Shown here: positions 1 to 8,811 of the stretch, in pieces
Position numbering within the stretch: position 1 is the stretch's first letter
Layout of the letters: each line of letters opens with the position of its first letter
Assembly (NCBI RefSeq): GCF_000153825.1
Contig: NZ_DS022299.1
Span: 2,010,869-2,074,868 of the forward strand
Source of the DNA: Synechococcus sp. RS9916
GTDB lineage: Bacteria > Cyanobacteriota > Cyanobacteriia > PCC-6307 > Cyanobiaceae
Length of the DNA stretch: 64,000 bases
Reading direction: 5' to 3'
Position numbers and translations under genes: made by a program
Notes under the pieces: generated by a model
Told to the model about the DNA's origin: nothing
Database searches by the model: none
Seen by the model: the letters and a program-made list of their open reading frames with translations, nothing else

Positions 1-108
1 GGCATGCTCTTCTACAGCACCCACCGCACCAAAGTTGAGAACGTGCTGCCGACCGAGCACGATGACAAGCTGGAGCGTGAACTGGCCGCCGAACTCGGTG
101 CCCGCTGA
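1..108 (+). CDS. C-terminal end of an unidentified protein (cut by window edge)
   Basis: Only the last 35 codons are present, in the frame that begins at base 1 and ends with TGA at 106-108. The visible tail begins with a short hydrophobic stretch (GMLFY) followed by a charged segment rich in Glu, Lys and Arg (THRTKVE, DDKLEREL). That would suit the cytoplasmic end of a membrane protein, but 35 residues are too few to name a family. The next gene starts 10 bases later on the same strand, so the two are probably co-transcribed. I do not recognise the protein. Confidence 0.55.
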   Translation, partial: GMLFYSTHRTKVENVLPTEHDDKLERELAAELGAR

Positions 109-118
109 TCAGGATCTA

Positions 119-859
119 GTGCACAGCGATGTCCAAGAAGCCGCTCTCTGGGAGCGGCTTTCCAAATCATCACGACGGGCTCCTCTGGAGCCCCAATGGC
201 TGGGGGAGGTTTACTCTCCCAGCCTTTCTCTTGGCTTGCGGCGGGCCCTCGCCGAGAAAATCGGGATGTTGGCCGAAACGGGTTGGCCCCTCGTGCAGGA
301 GTTAATCGCTTGCCACGGCGTGCAAGACGAATTAATCCTGGCCGCTGGGCTCACCCATCAACCGGAAAGCAGGGATTGGTTGCTGCAGCTGCTTGATGAG
401 ATCGACAGCGAATTAGATGCTGATCAAGCCCTGGTGGTGCTGCAGGCCTTGGCGTGTTGGGGAGGGGAGCTGCCGCTGGAGTTGATCAAACACACCCTGA
501 GCTTGCCAGGTCTGCAACTGCGTCTCGCAGGCCTGCAATTGCTCAGCTTCCATGCCTACCAACTCAACGACACCACGTTGTTGCAACTCTGCGAACCACT
601 ACTCAACGACTTTCGAGAACCCGTGGCGCTCGCAGCAATCCGGCTGCTCCAACGCCGGGATGGGGCTGAGATCAGTGAACGCCTCGCGCAATTGAGTGGC
701 ACGGGGTCCGACAGCGTGGCGGCGGCGGCTTTGCGAGCCCTGGGTTGCATCGCCACCCCAAGCAGTCAAAGCTGGCTACTGGAATTAAGCCACAACCTTC
801 CAGTCGGAGAACGCAGGCAGCTGGCTTGCAAGCAATTGCAGCAGCAATATCGCACCTAA
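119..859 (+). CDS. HEAT-repeat protein
   Basis: About 246 residues, almost entirely helical and rich in Leu, Ala and Gln, arranged as paired amphipathic helices. Examples are the segments around residues 60-100, the ALQALACWGG stretch, the VALAAIRLLQRRDG stretch and VAAAALRALGCIAT. These are typical HEAT/PBS-lyase-type units, which usually serve as protein-protein scaffolds; in cyanobacteria relatives include bilin lyases and NblB, but nothing here proves a phycobilisome role. The GTG at 119 is chosen because AGGA lies at 111-114 and the upstream gene ends at 108; the frame is open further upstream only through the previous coding region. It converges on cynS, with a terminator hairpin between them. 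Function is unknown beyond the fold. Confidence 0.7.
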   Translation: MHSDVQEAALWERLSKSSRRAPLEPQWLGEVYSPSLSLGLRRALAEKIGMLAETGWPLVQELIACHGVQDELILAAGLTHQPESRDWLLQLLDEIDSELDADQALVVLQALACWGGELPLELIKHTLSLPGLQLRLAGLQLLSFHAYQLNDTTLLQLCEPLLNDFREPVALAAIRLLQRRDGAEISERLAQLSGTGSDSVAAAALRALGCIATPSSQSWLLELSHNLPVGERRQLACKQLQQQYRT

Positions 860-868
860 ACAAGCATG

Positions 869-892
869 AAAAAAGCCCGGGAAACCCGGGCT
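869..892 (-). terminator. Rho-independent terminator of cynS
   Basis: Perfect inverted repeat AGCCCGGG (874-881) / CCCGGGCT (885-892) with a 3-base loop. On the minus strand it is followed by a run of T (A run at 869-874). It lies about 28 bases beyond the cynS stop codon and between two convergent genes. Confidence 0.75.
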
Positions 893-919
893 CAAAGCTC
901 CCCCAGTCTCGTCAGACCA

Positions 920-1399
920 TCACCATTTTTTGTAGGGAAGGAATTTTCCGCACATGGTGATCTTCACGCGATCACCCTTAGGATCTTCCACCTTGTCAAC
1001 ATCCAGGGTGAAGTCGATCGCGCTCATGATGCCATCACCGAACTTCTCCTGAATCACATCCTTTAGAGGCATGCCGTAGACCTGCATGATCTCGTAAAAG
1101 CGATAAATCAGAGGATCCGTGGGGATCACCGGCTCCAGACTCCCCTTGGTGGGGTACTCCTGCAATGCAGCAGTAATTGCCGGATCCAACGACAACAGCG
1201 ATGCCAATTTTTCAGCCTCCTCAGCTGAAGCAGTGGCCTGCCCGTAGAAGAGTGAAGCGATCCAAACTTCGTCCAAACCAAGGGCTGCCTCGAGATCAGC
1301 GAAGCTCATGCCTTTGGCCTTCTTCGCTGCCATCAAGCTGGCTGTCACCGTGGCCTGAGAAGGAGCCGCCAGAGAAGGCGTCAACGTAGAAGCAGTCAT
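920..1399 (-). CDS. cynS: Cyanate hydratase (cyanase)
   Basis: Catalyses the bicarbonate-dependent breakdown of cyanate to ammonia and CO2 (EC 4.2.1.104), letting the cell use cyanate as a nitrogen source and detoxify it. The family's catalytic Arg, Glu and Ser are visible as R100 and E103 in [11 protein letters not shown] and S126 in DGIMSAIDF, offset by four from E. coli R96, E99 and S122. The N-terminal helical domain (about 15-85) and the C-terminal catalytic domain (about 90-159) are complete. The ATG at 1399 gives 159 residues, close to the usual 150-156; a TTG five codons upstream is possible but has no ribosome-binding site. No cyanate transporter genes are seen beside it. A 440-base gap upstream holds an NtcA-type site, though about 375 bases away. 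Confidence 0.95.
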   Translation of the reverse strand: MTASTLTPSLAAPSQATVTASLMAAKKAKGMSFADLEAALGLDEVWIASLFYGQATASAEEAEKLASLLSLDPAITAALQEYPTKGSLEPVIPTDPLIYRFYEIMQVYGMPLKDVIQEKFGDGIMSAIDFTLDVDKVEDPKGDRVKITMCGKFLPYKKW

Positions 1400-1773
1400 G
1401 AAACCATCAATCAATGGATGTGCCGCATCGAGTCAATCCTTCACAGGAAGCTCTACGGCGATGCAAGCTTCTCCCCTTCAAAGCATCAGAAAAGCCACAT
1501 TCACTACCAAACAGCACTTCCAAGCACCTTCATTCCTGCAGCAACCGCGACAGCAGTCTTCAATCAAACACAGCACGATTGAACTACTGAATAATCGATA
1601 GTCATGATTCAACTTTTCGCGCGCCGTTTGACGCGTTCAGCAACGCCCTCATCCGCTTTCACGGCCAACAACACTTCATTCCCCAGCTTGATTGTGGAGC
1701 GCCTGTATTACGCCGAAGGGCGACATCACCCCGACCACCCTCTCCATGGCAGCCACACAGGCCTGAGCCGTTG
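1400..1773. other. Intergenic region upstream of cynS, no gene seen
   Basis: About 370 bases between cynS and the NtcA-type palindrome, less GC-rich than the flanking genes. Short open frames here lack coding character or ribosome-binding sites. It presumably holds the cynS promoter, but I could not identify a convincing -35/-10 pair. Confidence 0.5.
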
Positions 1774-1787
1774 GTAACAACCGTTAC
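1774..1787. promoter_or_regulatory. NtcA-type binding site GTA-N8-TAC
   Basis: GTAACAACCGTTAC matches the NtcA consensus GTAN8TAC exactly and is a near-perfect palindrome (GTAAC/GTTAC arms). NtcA is the global nitrogen regulator of cyanobacteria. The site lies 61 bases before the ATG of the plus-strand gene at 1849, a usual distance for NtcA activation, and 375 bases from cynS on the other strand. A weak -10-like TAAAGC at 1804-1809 follows but its spacing (16 bases) is short of the typical 22-24. Confidence 0.55.
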
Positions 1788-1848
1788 CCCTGCGGTGCCG
1801 GTCTAAAGCTGAGGATTCTCCTCACGTTTTTGTGTCGGGGTGTGCTGG

Positions 1849-2919
1849 ATGACCAAAACCGACGCTGACGCACGCCAACGGTTCAAGGAGCTGCTGCGTA
1901 AAGTTGGCAGTGGTGAGCACACCAGCACTGGTCTCAGCAGAGCGGAGGCCGATGAAGCCCTCGAAATGATGCTGACGGGCCAGGCCAGTGATGCTCAGAT
2001 CGGTGCTTTTTTGATTGCTCACCGCATCCGTCGGCCCGAGCCCCAGGAGCTCACCGGCATGGTCGACACCTACCGGCGTCTGGGCCCTGCGCTTCACAGT
2101 GCATCCGGACAAAGTCGCCCATTGTGTTTTGGCATGCCCTTCGATGGGCGAAAGCGCACAGCTCCCCTTTATCCACTCACCGCATTAGTGCTGCTCAGCG
2201 CGGGGCAACCGGTGGTGTTTCATGCCGGTGGTCGCATGCCGGTGAAATACGGCATCACAGCGGCGGAACTGTTCGAAGCGCTCGGCCTTGAGCTGGCCAG
2301 CCTGTCGCTCGCTGAGGTGCAAAGCGGGTTCAATCAGCATGGTTTGGCGTTGATCCACCAACCCAGCCACTTCCCCTTAGCCGATGCCCTGATCACCCAC
2401 CGCGATGATCTGGGAAAACGCCCACCAATCGCCAGTGCCGAACTGCTCTGGACTGCCCACTCCGGTGACCACCTGCTGATCAGTGGTTTTGTGCATCCCC
2501 CCACCGAAAGCCGGGCTTGGGAAGCCCTCTCCCTGGCTGGGGAACACGAGGTCATCACCGTGAAAGGCCAGGAAGGCGGAACCGATCTCCCCATCAGCCG
2601 GGCTTGCATCACTGCCCGCATCAGCGCAGGACGCCCCGCTGAGCGTCTGATCCTTCATCCCCGCGACCACGGCTGCTTCGGGCCGGATCAGGAGTGGAAC
2701 GACCTCGACAGCTGGCAACAACAAGCGCACGACGCACTGCAGAACCAAGGTCCATTGGCGCCATCGCTGCGTTGGAATGCCGGCGCCTATCTCTGGATGG
2801 CCGGCCAGGCACCCACGCTGGAAGCCGGATTGGACAGCGCAGAGACCTTCATGCAAGACGGTCGGGCTGCCGCCATGCTCAGCGAGCTGATCGCATGGCG
2901 GACCTCTGTGGGAGGGTGA
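1849..2919 (+). CDS. TrpD2/YbiB-like protein of the anthranilate phosphoribosyltransferase fold
   Basis: About 356 residues. The N-terminal helical bundle (residues 1-75, with LSRAEADEALEMMLTGQASDAQIGAFL-type sequence) and the following GMPFDGRKRTAPLYPLTALVLLSAG region match the class of glycosyltransferases that includes TrpD and the nucleic-acid-binding paralogue TrpD2 (YbiB). The glycine-rich phosphoribosyl-pyrophosphate loop of true TrpD (KHGN, GDGGDT) is not visible; G-M-P-V-K-Y-G is found instead. A tryptophan role is therefore doubtful. The ATG at 1849 is preferred; a GTG at 1840 is in frame. The gene lies behind an NtcA-type site and next to cynS, which suggests nitrogen control, and 34 bases before the MFS gene. 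Function unproven. Confidence 0.75.
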   Translation: MTKTDADARQRFKELLRKVGSGEHTSTGLSRAEADEALEMMLTGQASDAQIGAFLIAHRIRRPEPQELTGMVDTYRRLGPALHSASGQSRPLCFGMPFDGRKRTAPLYPLTALVLLSAGQPVVFHAGGRMPVKYGITAAELFEALGLELASLSLAEVQSGFNQHGLALIHQPSHFPLADALITHRDDLGKRPPIASAELLWTAHSGDHLLISGFVHPPTESRAWEALSLAGEHEVITVKGQEGGTDLPISRACITARISAGRPAERLILHPRDHGCFGPDQEWNDLDSWQQQAHDALQNQGPLAPSLRWNAGAYLWMAGQAPTLEAGLDSAETFMQDGRAAAMLSELIAWRTSVGG

Positions 2920-2953
2920 CGGACCTTCTCGGCCTCCCCCAGCCCGATCTCCC

Positions 2954-4204
2954 GTGAGACGGTACAAGTTCCCCACTCTGCTGAGCGCCTTTCTCACGCT
3001 CCTCAATGACCGGCTGAGCGAAAGCATTTTTCTGCCGCTGCTTCCCTTCCTGCTGGAGGACTTCAGCAGCAGCGGCAGCACCGTTGGACTGCTCTCAGGC
3101 ACCTATGCCTTATCGCAATTCGCCGTCGCTCCGTTGATTGGCGCCCTGAGCGACCGCTTCGGGCGCAAACCGGTGATCAGCATCTGCGTGCTGGGCTCAG
3201 TGCTGGGCATGGGCCTGTTTGCGACCACGCTGACCTTGCCTTGGCAGCAACTCTGGCCCAGTGCCGCCGCCGCCGGCCTCCCTCTGGCGATGCTGTTCCT
3301 GGCCCGGATCATCGACGGTGCCAGCGGTGGCACCGCTGCCACGGCCACCGCCGTTCTGGCCGACGTGACCACACCGGAGAACCGTGCCAAGGCTTTCGGG
3401 TTGATCGGCGTGGCGTTTGGTCTGGGCTTCGCCCTCGGCCCTGGCCTGGGGGGTCTACTGGGCGACGTCAATCGCATCCTGCCGGCATGGGCCGCCACCG
3501 CATTCGCCCTCACCAATCTGATGGTGGTGCTGGGGTTGCTGCCCGAAACCCATCCGCCTGCGGCCCGCCGGCAGTTACCGCGCAAACGGGAGCTGAACCC
3601 TGTCACCCTGCTCGCCCGCGTGTTTTCCAAACCGGAGGTGAGGCGACTCACGATCGCTTTCTTCGGCTTTTTCATGACCTTCAACGGGTTCACCACCGTG
3701 CTGGTGCTGTATCTGCGCAACAACTTCCGCTGGACTGAAGGGATGGCAGGAGCTGCCTTTGCCCTCGTGGGCGTGATCGCGATGGTGGTGCAGGGAGGCC
3801 TGATCGGTCCACTGGTGAAACGCTTCGGTGAGCTGCGGCTCACCCTCACCGGCCTGGGGCTGCTCACCACCGGCTGCCTGCTGGTGCCTCTCGCCACCCC
3901 CGCCAATTCAGTGCCGGTGGTGTATACCGCCGTCGCCTTGCTGGCCCTTGGCACGGGTCTTGTGACCCCCTGTCTGCGGGCCTTGGTCTCCCGGCGACTC
4001 GGAAATGATGGCCAAGGATCAGCCCTCGGTGGCCTGCAGGGTCTGCAGAGCCTGGGCACGTTCCTCGGGGCTTCAGCCGCCGGCTTCAGCTACGACCGCA
4101 TCGGCCCCACCAGCCCCTTCTGGTTTGCCGTCGTAATGCTGATCGGTGTTGCTGTTCTGGTGGCGGGCAGCCTGCCCAAACGCCCCCAGACGCAGCAGGC
4201 CTGA
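2954..4204 (+). CDS. MFS transporter, drug:H+ antiporter type
   Basis: A 416-residue protein with about 12 hydrophobic segments. The motif A loop between helices 2 and 3 is clear (GALSDRFGRKPV, about residues 60-71), as is the acidic/basic N-terminal start LLNDRLSESIFLPLLPFLL. A second motif-A-like loop follows helix 8 (LVKRFGELRLTL). A glycine-rich motif C-like stretch, FGLGFALGPGLGG, lies in helix 5, as in 12-helix efflux pumps (TetA-like). It probably exports a small molecule across the inner membrane using proton motive force; the substrate cannot be inferred. GTG start, because no ATG precedes helix 1. It follows the TrpD2-like gene closely on the same strand. Confidence 0.85.
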   Translation: MRRYKFPTLLSAFLTLLNDRLSESIFLPLLPFLLEDFSSSGSTVGLLSGTYALSQFAVAPLIGALSDRFGRKPVISICVLGSVLGMGLFATTLTLPWQQLWPSAAAAGLPLAMLFLARIIDGASGGTAATATAVLADVTTPENRAKAFGLIGVAFGLGFALGPGLGGLLGDVNRILPAWAATAFALTNLMVVLGLLPETHPPAARRQLPRKRELNPVTLLARVFSKPEVRRLTIAFFGFFMTFNGFTTVLVLYLRNNFRWTEGMAGAAFALVGVIAMVVQGGLIGPLVKRFGELRLTLTGLGLLTTGCLLVPLATPANSVPVVYTAVALLALGTGLVTPCLRALVSRRLGNDGQGSALGGLQGLQSLGTFLGASAAGFSYDRIGPTSPFWFAVVMLIGVAVLVAGSLPKRPQTQQA

Positions 4205-4282
4205 GCCGGCAATCCAGAACACTGAAGCGCTGTGATGTGATTGCTACGTTGCCGACAGAGGCATTACCCCCACCCCACCCTG

Positions 4283-6445
4283 ATGGCAGCCCGTTCCCTG
4301 CCCCCTGATCTCTACATCAACCGGGAACTGAGCTGGATTGCCTTCAACAAGAGGGTGCTCAGCCAGGCCCTCGACCAGCGCACCCCACTGCTGGAGCAGG
4401 CCAAGTTCAGCGCCATCTTCAGCAACAACCTCGATGAATTTTTCATGGTGCGGGTGGCATCACTGAAGTCTCAGGTGGAAGCGGGTCTCAGCAAGGCCAG
4501 TGCTGACGGCCGCACCCCCCAGCAGCAACTCACAGCAATCCGCAGCACCTTGATCCCGTTGCTGGAAGAGCAACAGACGCACTACCGCAGCTACCTCAAA
4601 ACAGAGCTGCGCAAGCACAGCGTTCAACTGCTGGATTACCCCCAGCTCAACGAACAGCAACGCCTCTGGATCGATAACTTCTTCCAGACAGCGATCTTCC
4701 CGGTGCTGACCCCCCTCGCGGTGGACCCAGCCCACCCCTTTCCGTTTGTCAGCAACCTCAGCCTCAACGTGGCGGCCCTGGTGGTCGACCCCGACAGTGG
4801 CCAACGCCAATTGGCCCGGGTGAAGGTGCCGCAAAAGATGTTGCCCCGCTTCGTGGCGATTCCCACGGATCTGAGCGATGCGGAGCAGGAGCCCCTGCAC
4901 ACCGCCGTACCCCTGGAGCAGGTCGTCGCATTCAACATCGGCCTGCTGTTTCCCGGCATGACCGTGGAAGGGCACTACTTCTTCCGCGTGACCCGAGACG
5001 CCGATCTCGAGCTGCGGGACCTGGAAGCCGACGATCTGATGATCGCCATCGAGCAGGGCCTGCACAAACGGCGCATGGGCGGCGAAGTGGTGCGCCTTGA
5101 GGTGGCCAATGAAATGCCCGACGACGTGCTCGAGATGCTGATGGAAGGCATGTCGGTCAGCGAAGACGACCTCTACCGAATCGATGGACCTCTCGGACTC
5201 GACGATCTGTTCAGCCTGCTCGCTCTACCGCTCGATGGCCTCAAAGATGAACAGCTCAGCGGCCACACCCACAGCAGCCTGGTGCGCACCCAACGTGGCT
5301 TGCTCGAAGATGGCTCCATTAAAGAAGAGGAATTTCAGAGCATCTTCTCGGTGATCCGACGCCGGGATGTGCTGCTGCACCACCCCTACGACCTGTTCTC
5401 CACGTCGGTGGAGGAATTCATCAACCAGGCGGCAGACGATCCCGATGTGATGGGAATCAAGATGACGCTTTACCGCACATCAAAGGATTCATCGATCATC
5501 GCCGCTCTGATTCGCGCGGCTGAAAACGGCAAGCAGGTGATGGCTCTTGTGGAGCTCAAGGCCCGCTTCGATGAAGACAACAACATCCAGTGGGCCAAAC
5601 ACCTGGAGAGTTCTGGCGTGCATGTGGTGTACGGCGTGATCGGCCTCAAGACCCACACGAAGATCGTTCTGGTGGTGCGGCGCGAGAAACAGCGCCTGCG
5701 CAGTTACGTGCACATCGGCACGGGCAACTACAACTCAAAAACCTCCAAGCTCTACACAGACGTCGGCCTGCTCTCGGCTCGGCCTGAACTGGGGCAAGAC
5801 CTGGTGGAACTTTTCAATTACCTCACCGGCTTCTCAAAGCAGCAGAGCTTCCGCAAATTGCTGGTGGCTCCGGTCACCTTGCGCAAAGGCATGGAGGGGC
5901 TAATCCGCCGTGAAATCAGACACGCCAAGCAAGGACTTGGCGGCCACATCCGCGCCAAGATGAACTCGCTGGTGGATCCAGCCATCGTTGCTCTGCTTTA
6001 CGAAGCCTCCCAGGCGGGGGTGGTGATCGAATTGATCATCCGCGGCATGTGCTGCCTCTACCCAGGTCGGGAAGGCATCAGCGAAACGATCACGGTGGTG
6101 AGCATCATCGGCCGCTATCTGGAGCATTCCCGCATCTTCTGGTTTGGCAATAACGGTGACCCAGAGATTTACATCGGCAGTGCCGACTGGATGCCCCGCA
6201 ATCTTGATCGCCGCGTGGAGGCCGTCGCTCCCGTGGAAGAACCGGAACTCCGCGAGCATCTCGAACGCCTACTCGATCGCTATCTCCACGACGATCAAGG
6301 CACTTGGGAAATGCTCAGTGATGGCAGCTTCACCCAGCGCAAGCCCCTGCGCAGTGGTGAACACGTTCAGACAAGCCTGGGCAAGCACTGGAGGCAGGGG
6401 CTCCCGGCCGCCAAAGCCCCAAAAACGGCAAGCCGCAAACCATAG
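4283..6445 (+). CDS. ppk: Polyphosphate kinase 1
   Basis: Makes inorganic polyphosphate from ATP (reversible, EC 2.7.4.1), a phosphate store in cyanobacteria. The N-terminal domain opens with the family sequence YINRELSWIAFNKRVL. The two active-site histidines are H458 in LKTHTK and H477 in SYVHIGTGNYN, the same 19-residue spacing as E. coli H435/H454. The C-terminal phospholipase-D-like domain ends with IYIGSADWMPRNLDRRVE. The ATG at 4283 gives 720 residues, normal for Ppk1. Its presence in the same window as pstS fits phosphate handling, but the two are 13 kb apart and no Pho box was found here. Confidence 0.97.
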   Translation: MAARSLPPDLYINRELSWIAFNKRVLSQALDQRTPLLEQAKFSAIFSNNLDEFFMVRVASLKSQVEAGLSKASADGRTPQQQLTAIRSTLIPLLEEQQTHYRSYLKTELRKHSVQLLDYPQLNEQQRLWIDNFFQTAIFPVLTPLAVDPAHPFPFVSNLSLNVAALVVDPDSGQRQLARVKVPQKMLPRFVAIPTDLSDAEQEPLHTAVPLEQVVAFNIGLLFPGMTVEGHYFFRVTRDADLELRDLEADDLMIAIEQGLHKRRMGGEVVRLEVANEMPDDVLEMLMEGMSVSEDDLYRIDGPLGLDDLFSLLALPLDGLKDEQLSGHTHSSLVRTQRGLLEDGSIKEEEFQSIFSVIRRRDVLLHHPYDLFSTSVEEFINQAADDPDVMGIKMTLYRTSKDSSIIAALIRAAENGKQVMALVELKARFDEDNNIQWAKHLESSGVHVVYGVIGLKTHTKIVLVVRREKQRLRSYVHIGTGNYNSKTSKLYTDVGLLSARPELGQDLVELFNYLTGFSKQQSFRKLLVAPVTLRKGMEGLIRREIRHAKQGLGGHIRAKMNSLVDPAIVALLYEASQAGVVIELIIRGMCCLYPGREGISETITVVSIIGRYLEHSRIFWFGNNGDPEIYIGSADWMPRNLDRRVEAVAPVEEPELREHLERLLDRYLHDDQGTWEMLSDGSFTQRKPLRSGEHVQTSLGKHWRQGLPAAKAPKTASRKP

Positions 6446-6642
6446 TGTTACCAGGACTACACACCGACACTCGATTCTGCCTTAAAGAAACAAAAAACTT
6501 GCAAAAAGTGGGCAATATTCTGTAAAAGAAAGCAACGCAGGATTCGGTCGATCTTTATACGGGAAGATTTCATATTTGAACCCTCCGTCTTGCCGCCGCG
6601 GTGCTAAGTTTCGCGCAAATCAAATCTCAGGAGGCCAGGGTG

Positions 6643-7668
6643 ATGGGGATCCCTCTGGAATCCACGGAAGGTGCAAAAGCCACCTCTCCGTCGGAACCTG
6701 TGTTGCCGAACACCAAACGTGTTCGCAACGCAGATCAATCGGCTCGTGCAGCGCAAGCTGCGCGACAGATCAAGCAGGGAGGCCGCCTCTCCACCGATTC
6801 GATCGGCTATTACCTGAGCAGTATCGGCAGAATCCCACTCCTCACACCAGCTGAGGAAATCGAGCTTGCCCACCATGTGCAAGCGATGAAACAGCTGTTG
6901 GAAACGCCTGAAGACGAGCGCACTCCCCGGGAACGCCACAAAATCCGCATGGGCAAACGGGCCCGCGATCGGATGATGGCAGCGAACCTCCGCCTGGTGG
7001 TGAGCGTGGCCAAGAAGTATCAGAACCAGGGCCTGGAGCTGCTGGATCTGGTGCAAGAGGGAGCGATCGGGCTGGAGCGGGCCGTCGACAAATTTGACCC
7101 AGCCATGGGGTACAAGTTTTCAACCTACGCCTACTGGTGGATCCGCCAGGGCATGACGCGGGCGATCGACAACAGCGCCCGAACCATCCGCCTGCCGATC
7201 CACATCAGCGAAAAACTCTCCAAGATGCGCCGCATCTCCCGAGAGTTGTCGCACCGCTTCGGTCGCCAACCCAATCGACTGGAACTGGCCCACGCCATGG
7301 GGATCGAACCCCGTGACCTGGAAGACCTGATCTCCCAGAGCGCTCCCTGCGCCTCCTTGGACGCCCATGCCCGCGGGGAAGAAGACCGCAGCACCCTTGG
7401 CGAATTGATTCCCGACCCCAACGGCGAAGATTCGATGGAAGGGATGGATCGTTCCATCCAGAAGGAGCATCTGGGGGGCTGGCTCTCCCAGCTGAACGAA
7501 AGGGAACAGAAAATCCTCAAGTTGCGATTTGGGCTCGACGGCGAAGAGCCGCTGACCCTGGCCGAAATCGGCCGGCAGATCAACGTCTCCCGGGAGCGCG
7601 TGCGGCAGTTGGAAGCCAAAGCCATTCTCAAGCTGCGGATGATGACCACCCATCAACAGGCGGCCTGA
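6643..7668 (+). CDS. RNA polymerase sigma factor, group 2 of the sigma-70 family
   Basis: A 341-residue promoter-recognition subunit. Region 1.2 is seen at STDSIGYYLSSIGRIPLLTP. Region 2 contains RMMAANLRLVVSVAKKYQ, then LLDLVQEGAIGLERAVDKFDP and the -10-recognition helix KFSTYAYWWIRQGMTRAI. Region 3 and the region 4 helix-turn-helix follow (LTLAEIGRQINVSRERVRQLEAKAI). It lacks the long N-terminal extension of the principal sigma factor, so it is a non-essential group 2 type, which in cyanobacteria serves stress, carbon or nitrogen responses; the exact member is not decided. The start is fixed by a strong AGGAGG at 6629-6634, eight bases before ATG 6643. The 197-base upstream gap is AT-rich and probably carries its own promoter. 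Confidence 0.93.
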   Translation: MGIPLESTEGAKATSPSEPVLPNTKRVRNADQSARAAQAARQIKQGGRLSTDSIGYYLSSIGRIPLLTPAEEIELAHHVQAMKQLLETPEDERTPRERHKIRMGKRARDRMMAANLRLVVSVAKKYQNQGLELLDLVQEGAIGLERAVDKFDPAMGYKFSTYAYWWIRQGMTRAIDNSARTIRLPIHISEKLSKMRRISRELSHRFGRQPNRLELAHAMGIEPRDLEDLISQSAPCASLDAHARGEEDRSTLGELIPDPNGEDSMEGMDRSIQKEHLGGWLSQLNEREQKILKLRFGLDGEEPLTLAEIGRQINVSRERVRQLEAKAILKLRMMTTHQQAA

Positions 7669-7702
7669 CATCCTTCAGGCCAACGTTGCTTTCACTGCTG
7701 CT

Positions 7703-8353
7703 TTGAGCCCCCTGGTCGGTGTTGTTGTGATCGGGCTCTGGATGGGCCTGGTCCTACTGCTTGCCGTGGTCGCTCGCCGGCGCTGGCCTGGGCAGAAAGA
7801 GCTGAGTCGAAAACTTGTTCACATCGGAACCGGCCCCGTGCTGCCTCTGGCCTGGTGGCTGCAGATCCCTGCAGCCTTGGCGGTGCCGATCGCCACAGCC
7901 ATCACGGTGGTGGCGCTGATCAATCACCGTTGGCGTTGGCTTCCGGCCGTCGAGGATGTGGATCGCAATAGCTACGGCACAGTCGCCTATGGCCTGGCCA
8001 TCACGACCCTGTTGTTGCTGTTCTGGCCCCACCAACCCCAGGCCGCCTGCGCGGGAGTGCTGGTGATGGCCGCCGGCGACGGACTGGCCGGCTTGATCGG
8101 AAGAGCCACCCACACCCCCCACTGGCAGATCTGGGGCCAGACGAAATCAGTCGCCGGCACCCTCACCATGGCCGCCGTGAGCCTCACCGTGCTCGCCATG
8201 CTGGCCTGGGTCGCACCAGAAAGCCCCGGCCTTGCCGGCCTTCTGGCCATCAGCCTGTTGGCAACAGGCCTGGAACAACTCAGCCCATGGGGCATCGACA
8301 ACCTCACCGTGCCGTTGACAGTTGGCCTCAGCTGGCCATGGTTCAGCACCTGA
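7703..8353 (+). CDS. Phytol kinase / dolichol-kinase-like membrane protein
   Basis: A 216-residue integral membrane protein with six or seven hydrophobic segments. It carries the family motifs ELSRKLVHIGTGPVLPLAWW near the N-terminus, VEDVDRNSYGTVAYG in the middle, and AAGDGLAGLIGR followed by KSVAGTLTMA, the CTP-dependent polyprenol kinase pattern shared with VTE5 and the Synechocystis phytol kinase. It probably phosphorylates phytol released from chlorophyll for tocopherol or chlorophyll recycling. The start is uncertain: TTG 7703 gives the full first helix, while the first ATG (7742) would cut into it. It follows the sigma factor gene by 34 bases, so co-transcription is possible. Confidence 0.8.
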   Translation: MSPLVGVVVIGLWMGLVLLLAVVARRRWPGQKELSRKLVHIGTGPVLPLAWWLQIPAALAVPIATAITVVALINHRWRWLPAVEDVDRNSYGTVAYGLAITTLLLLFWPHQPQAACAGVLVMAAGDGLAGLIGRATHTPHWQIWGQTKSVAGTLTMAAVSLTVLAMLAWVAPESPGLAGLLAISLLATGLEQLSPWGIDNLTVPLTVGLSWPWFST

Positions 8354-8377
8354 ACCATGGGCCCGGCAGCGTCGCCA

Positions 8378-8698
8378 TCAGACTCGCAGCATCCGTTCCC
8401 AGTGACGGGACCAGTCGCCCTGACTGCCAAGGCCCGCCACCAACACCTGGTCATCGGGCAGCTGGCGTAAGCCTGCCTGCCAACGACTGATTTGATCAGA
8501 GCGCTCCACCCAGAGACGCATCACCTGGTGCTGAAGCGCATCACCGTCCCAGTGCTGCTGACCGGCCACGCGTTGGGACCACTGCAACAGGCCATCGAGT
8601 TGAAGCGGACGGAAACCCCTCACCCATAGACCGGTCTGCTGCTCAAGCTCAAACAGACGCAGGCTGTCGCCGAAGCCAAAAAAATGGAGAAACACCAA
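8378..8698 (-). CDS. Small conserved-looking hypothetical protein
   Basis: About 106 residues. It is rich in Trp, Gln and Arg with LFELEQQTGLWVRGFRPLQLDGLLQW and ending DWSRHWERMLRV; no signal peptide, membrane helix or known motif is recognised. The start is taken as TTG 8698 because GGAGG (CCTCC on the plus strand at 8707-8711) lies eight bases upstream; GTG 8695 and a longer frame from TTG 8740 are alternatives. An AT-rich stretch with promoter-like elements and a CIRCE-like inverted repeat lies just upstream, between this gene and the DAHP synthase gene on the same strand. It converges on the phytol-kinase-like gene. Confidence 0.55.
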   Translation of the reverse strand: MVFLHFFGFGDSLRLFELEQQTGLWVRGFRPLQLDGLLQWSQRVAGQQHWDGDALQHQVMRLWVERSDQISRWQAGLRQLPDDQVLVAGLGSQGDWSRHWERMLRV

Positions 8699-8766
8699 CG
8701 GCCGAGCCTCCGCGCTTGATCTCCACAATGTAGTGATCAAATAAGCCAGCGAAGTTCAAGGCAAAC

Positions 8767-8793
8767 GTATTAACGAAATCGCTTACATTTCAA
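8767..8793 (-). promoter_or_regulatory. Possible promoter of the small hypothetical gene
   Basis: Reading the minus strand, TTGAAA (8788-8793) is followed 15 bases later by TAATAC (8767-8772), inside an AT-rich stretch ahead of the gene ending at 8698. The spacer is shorter than the ideal 17, so this is tentative. Confidence 0.3.
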
Positions 8794-8811
8794 AACTGAC
8801 TGATAACAAAG

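Noticed and set aside
1400-1773. Short open frames upstream of cynS
   Set aside because: No coding character or family match; best seen as intergenic DNA.
1850-2919. True anthranilate phosphoribosyltransferase (trpD)
   Set aside because: The glycine-rich PRPP-binding and KHGN motifs of TrpD are not visible, so I called it TrpD2/YbiB-like.
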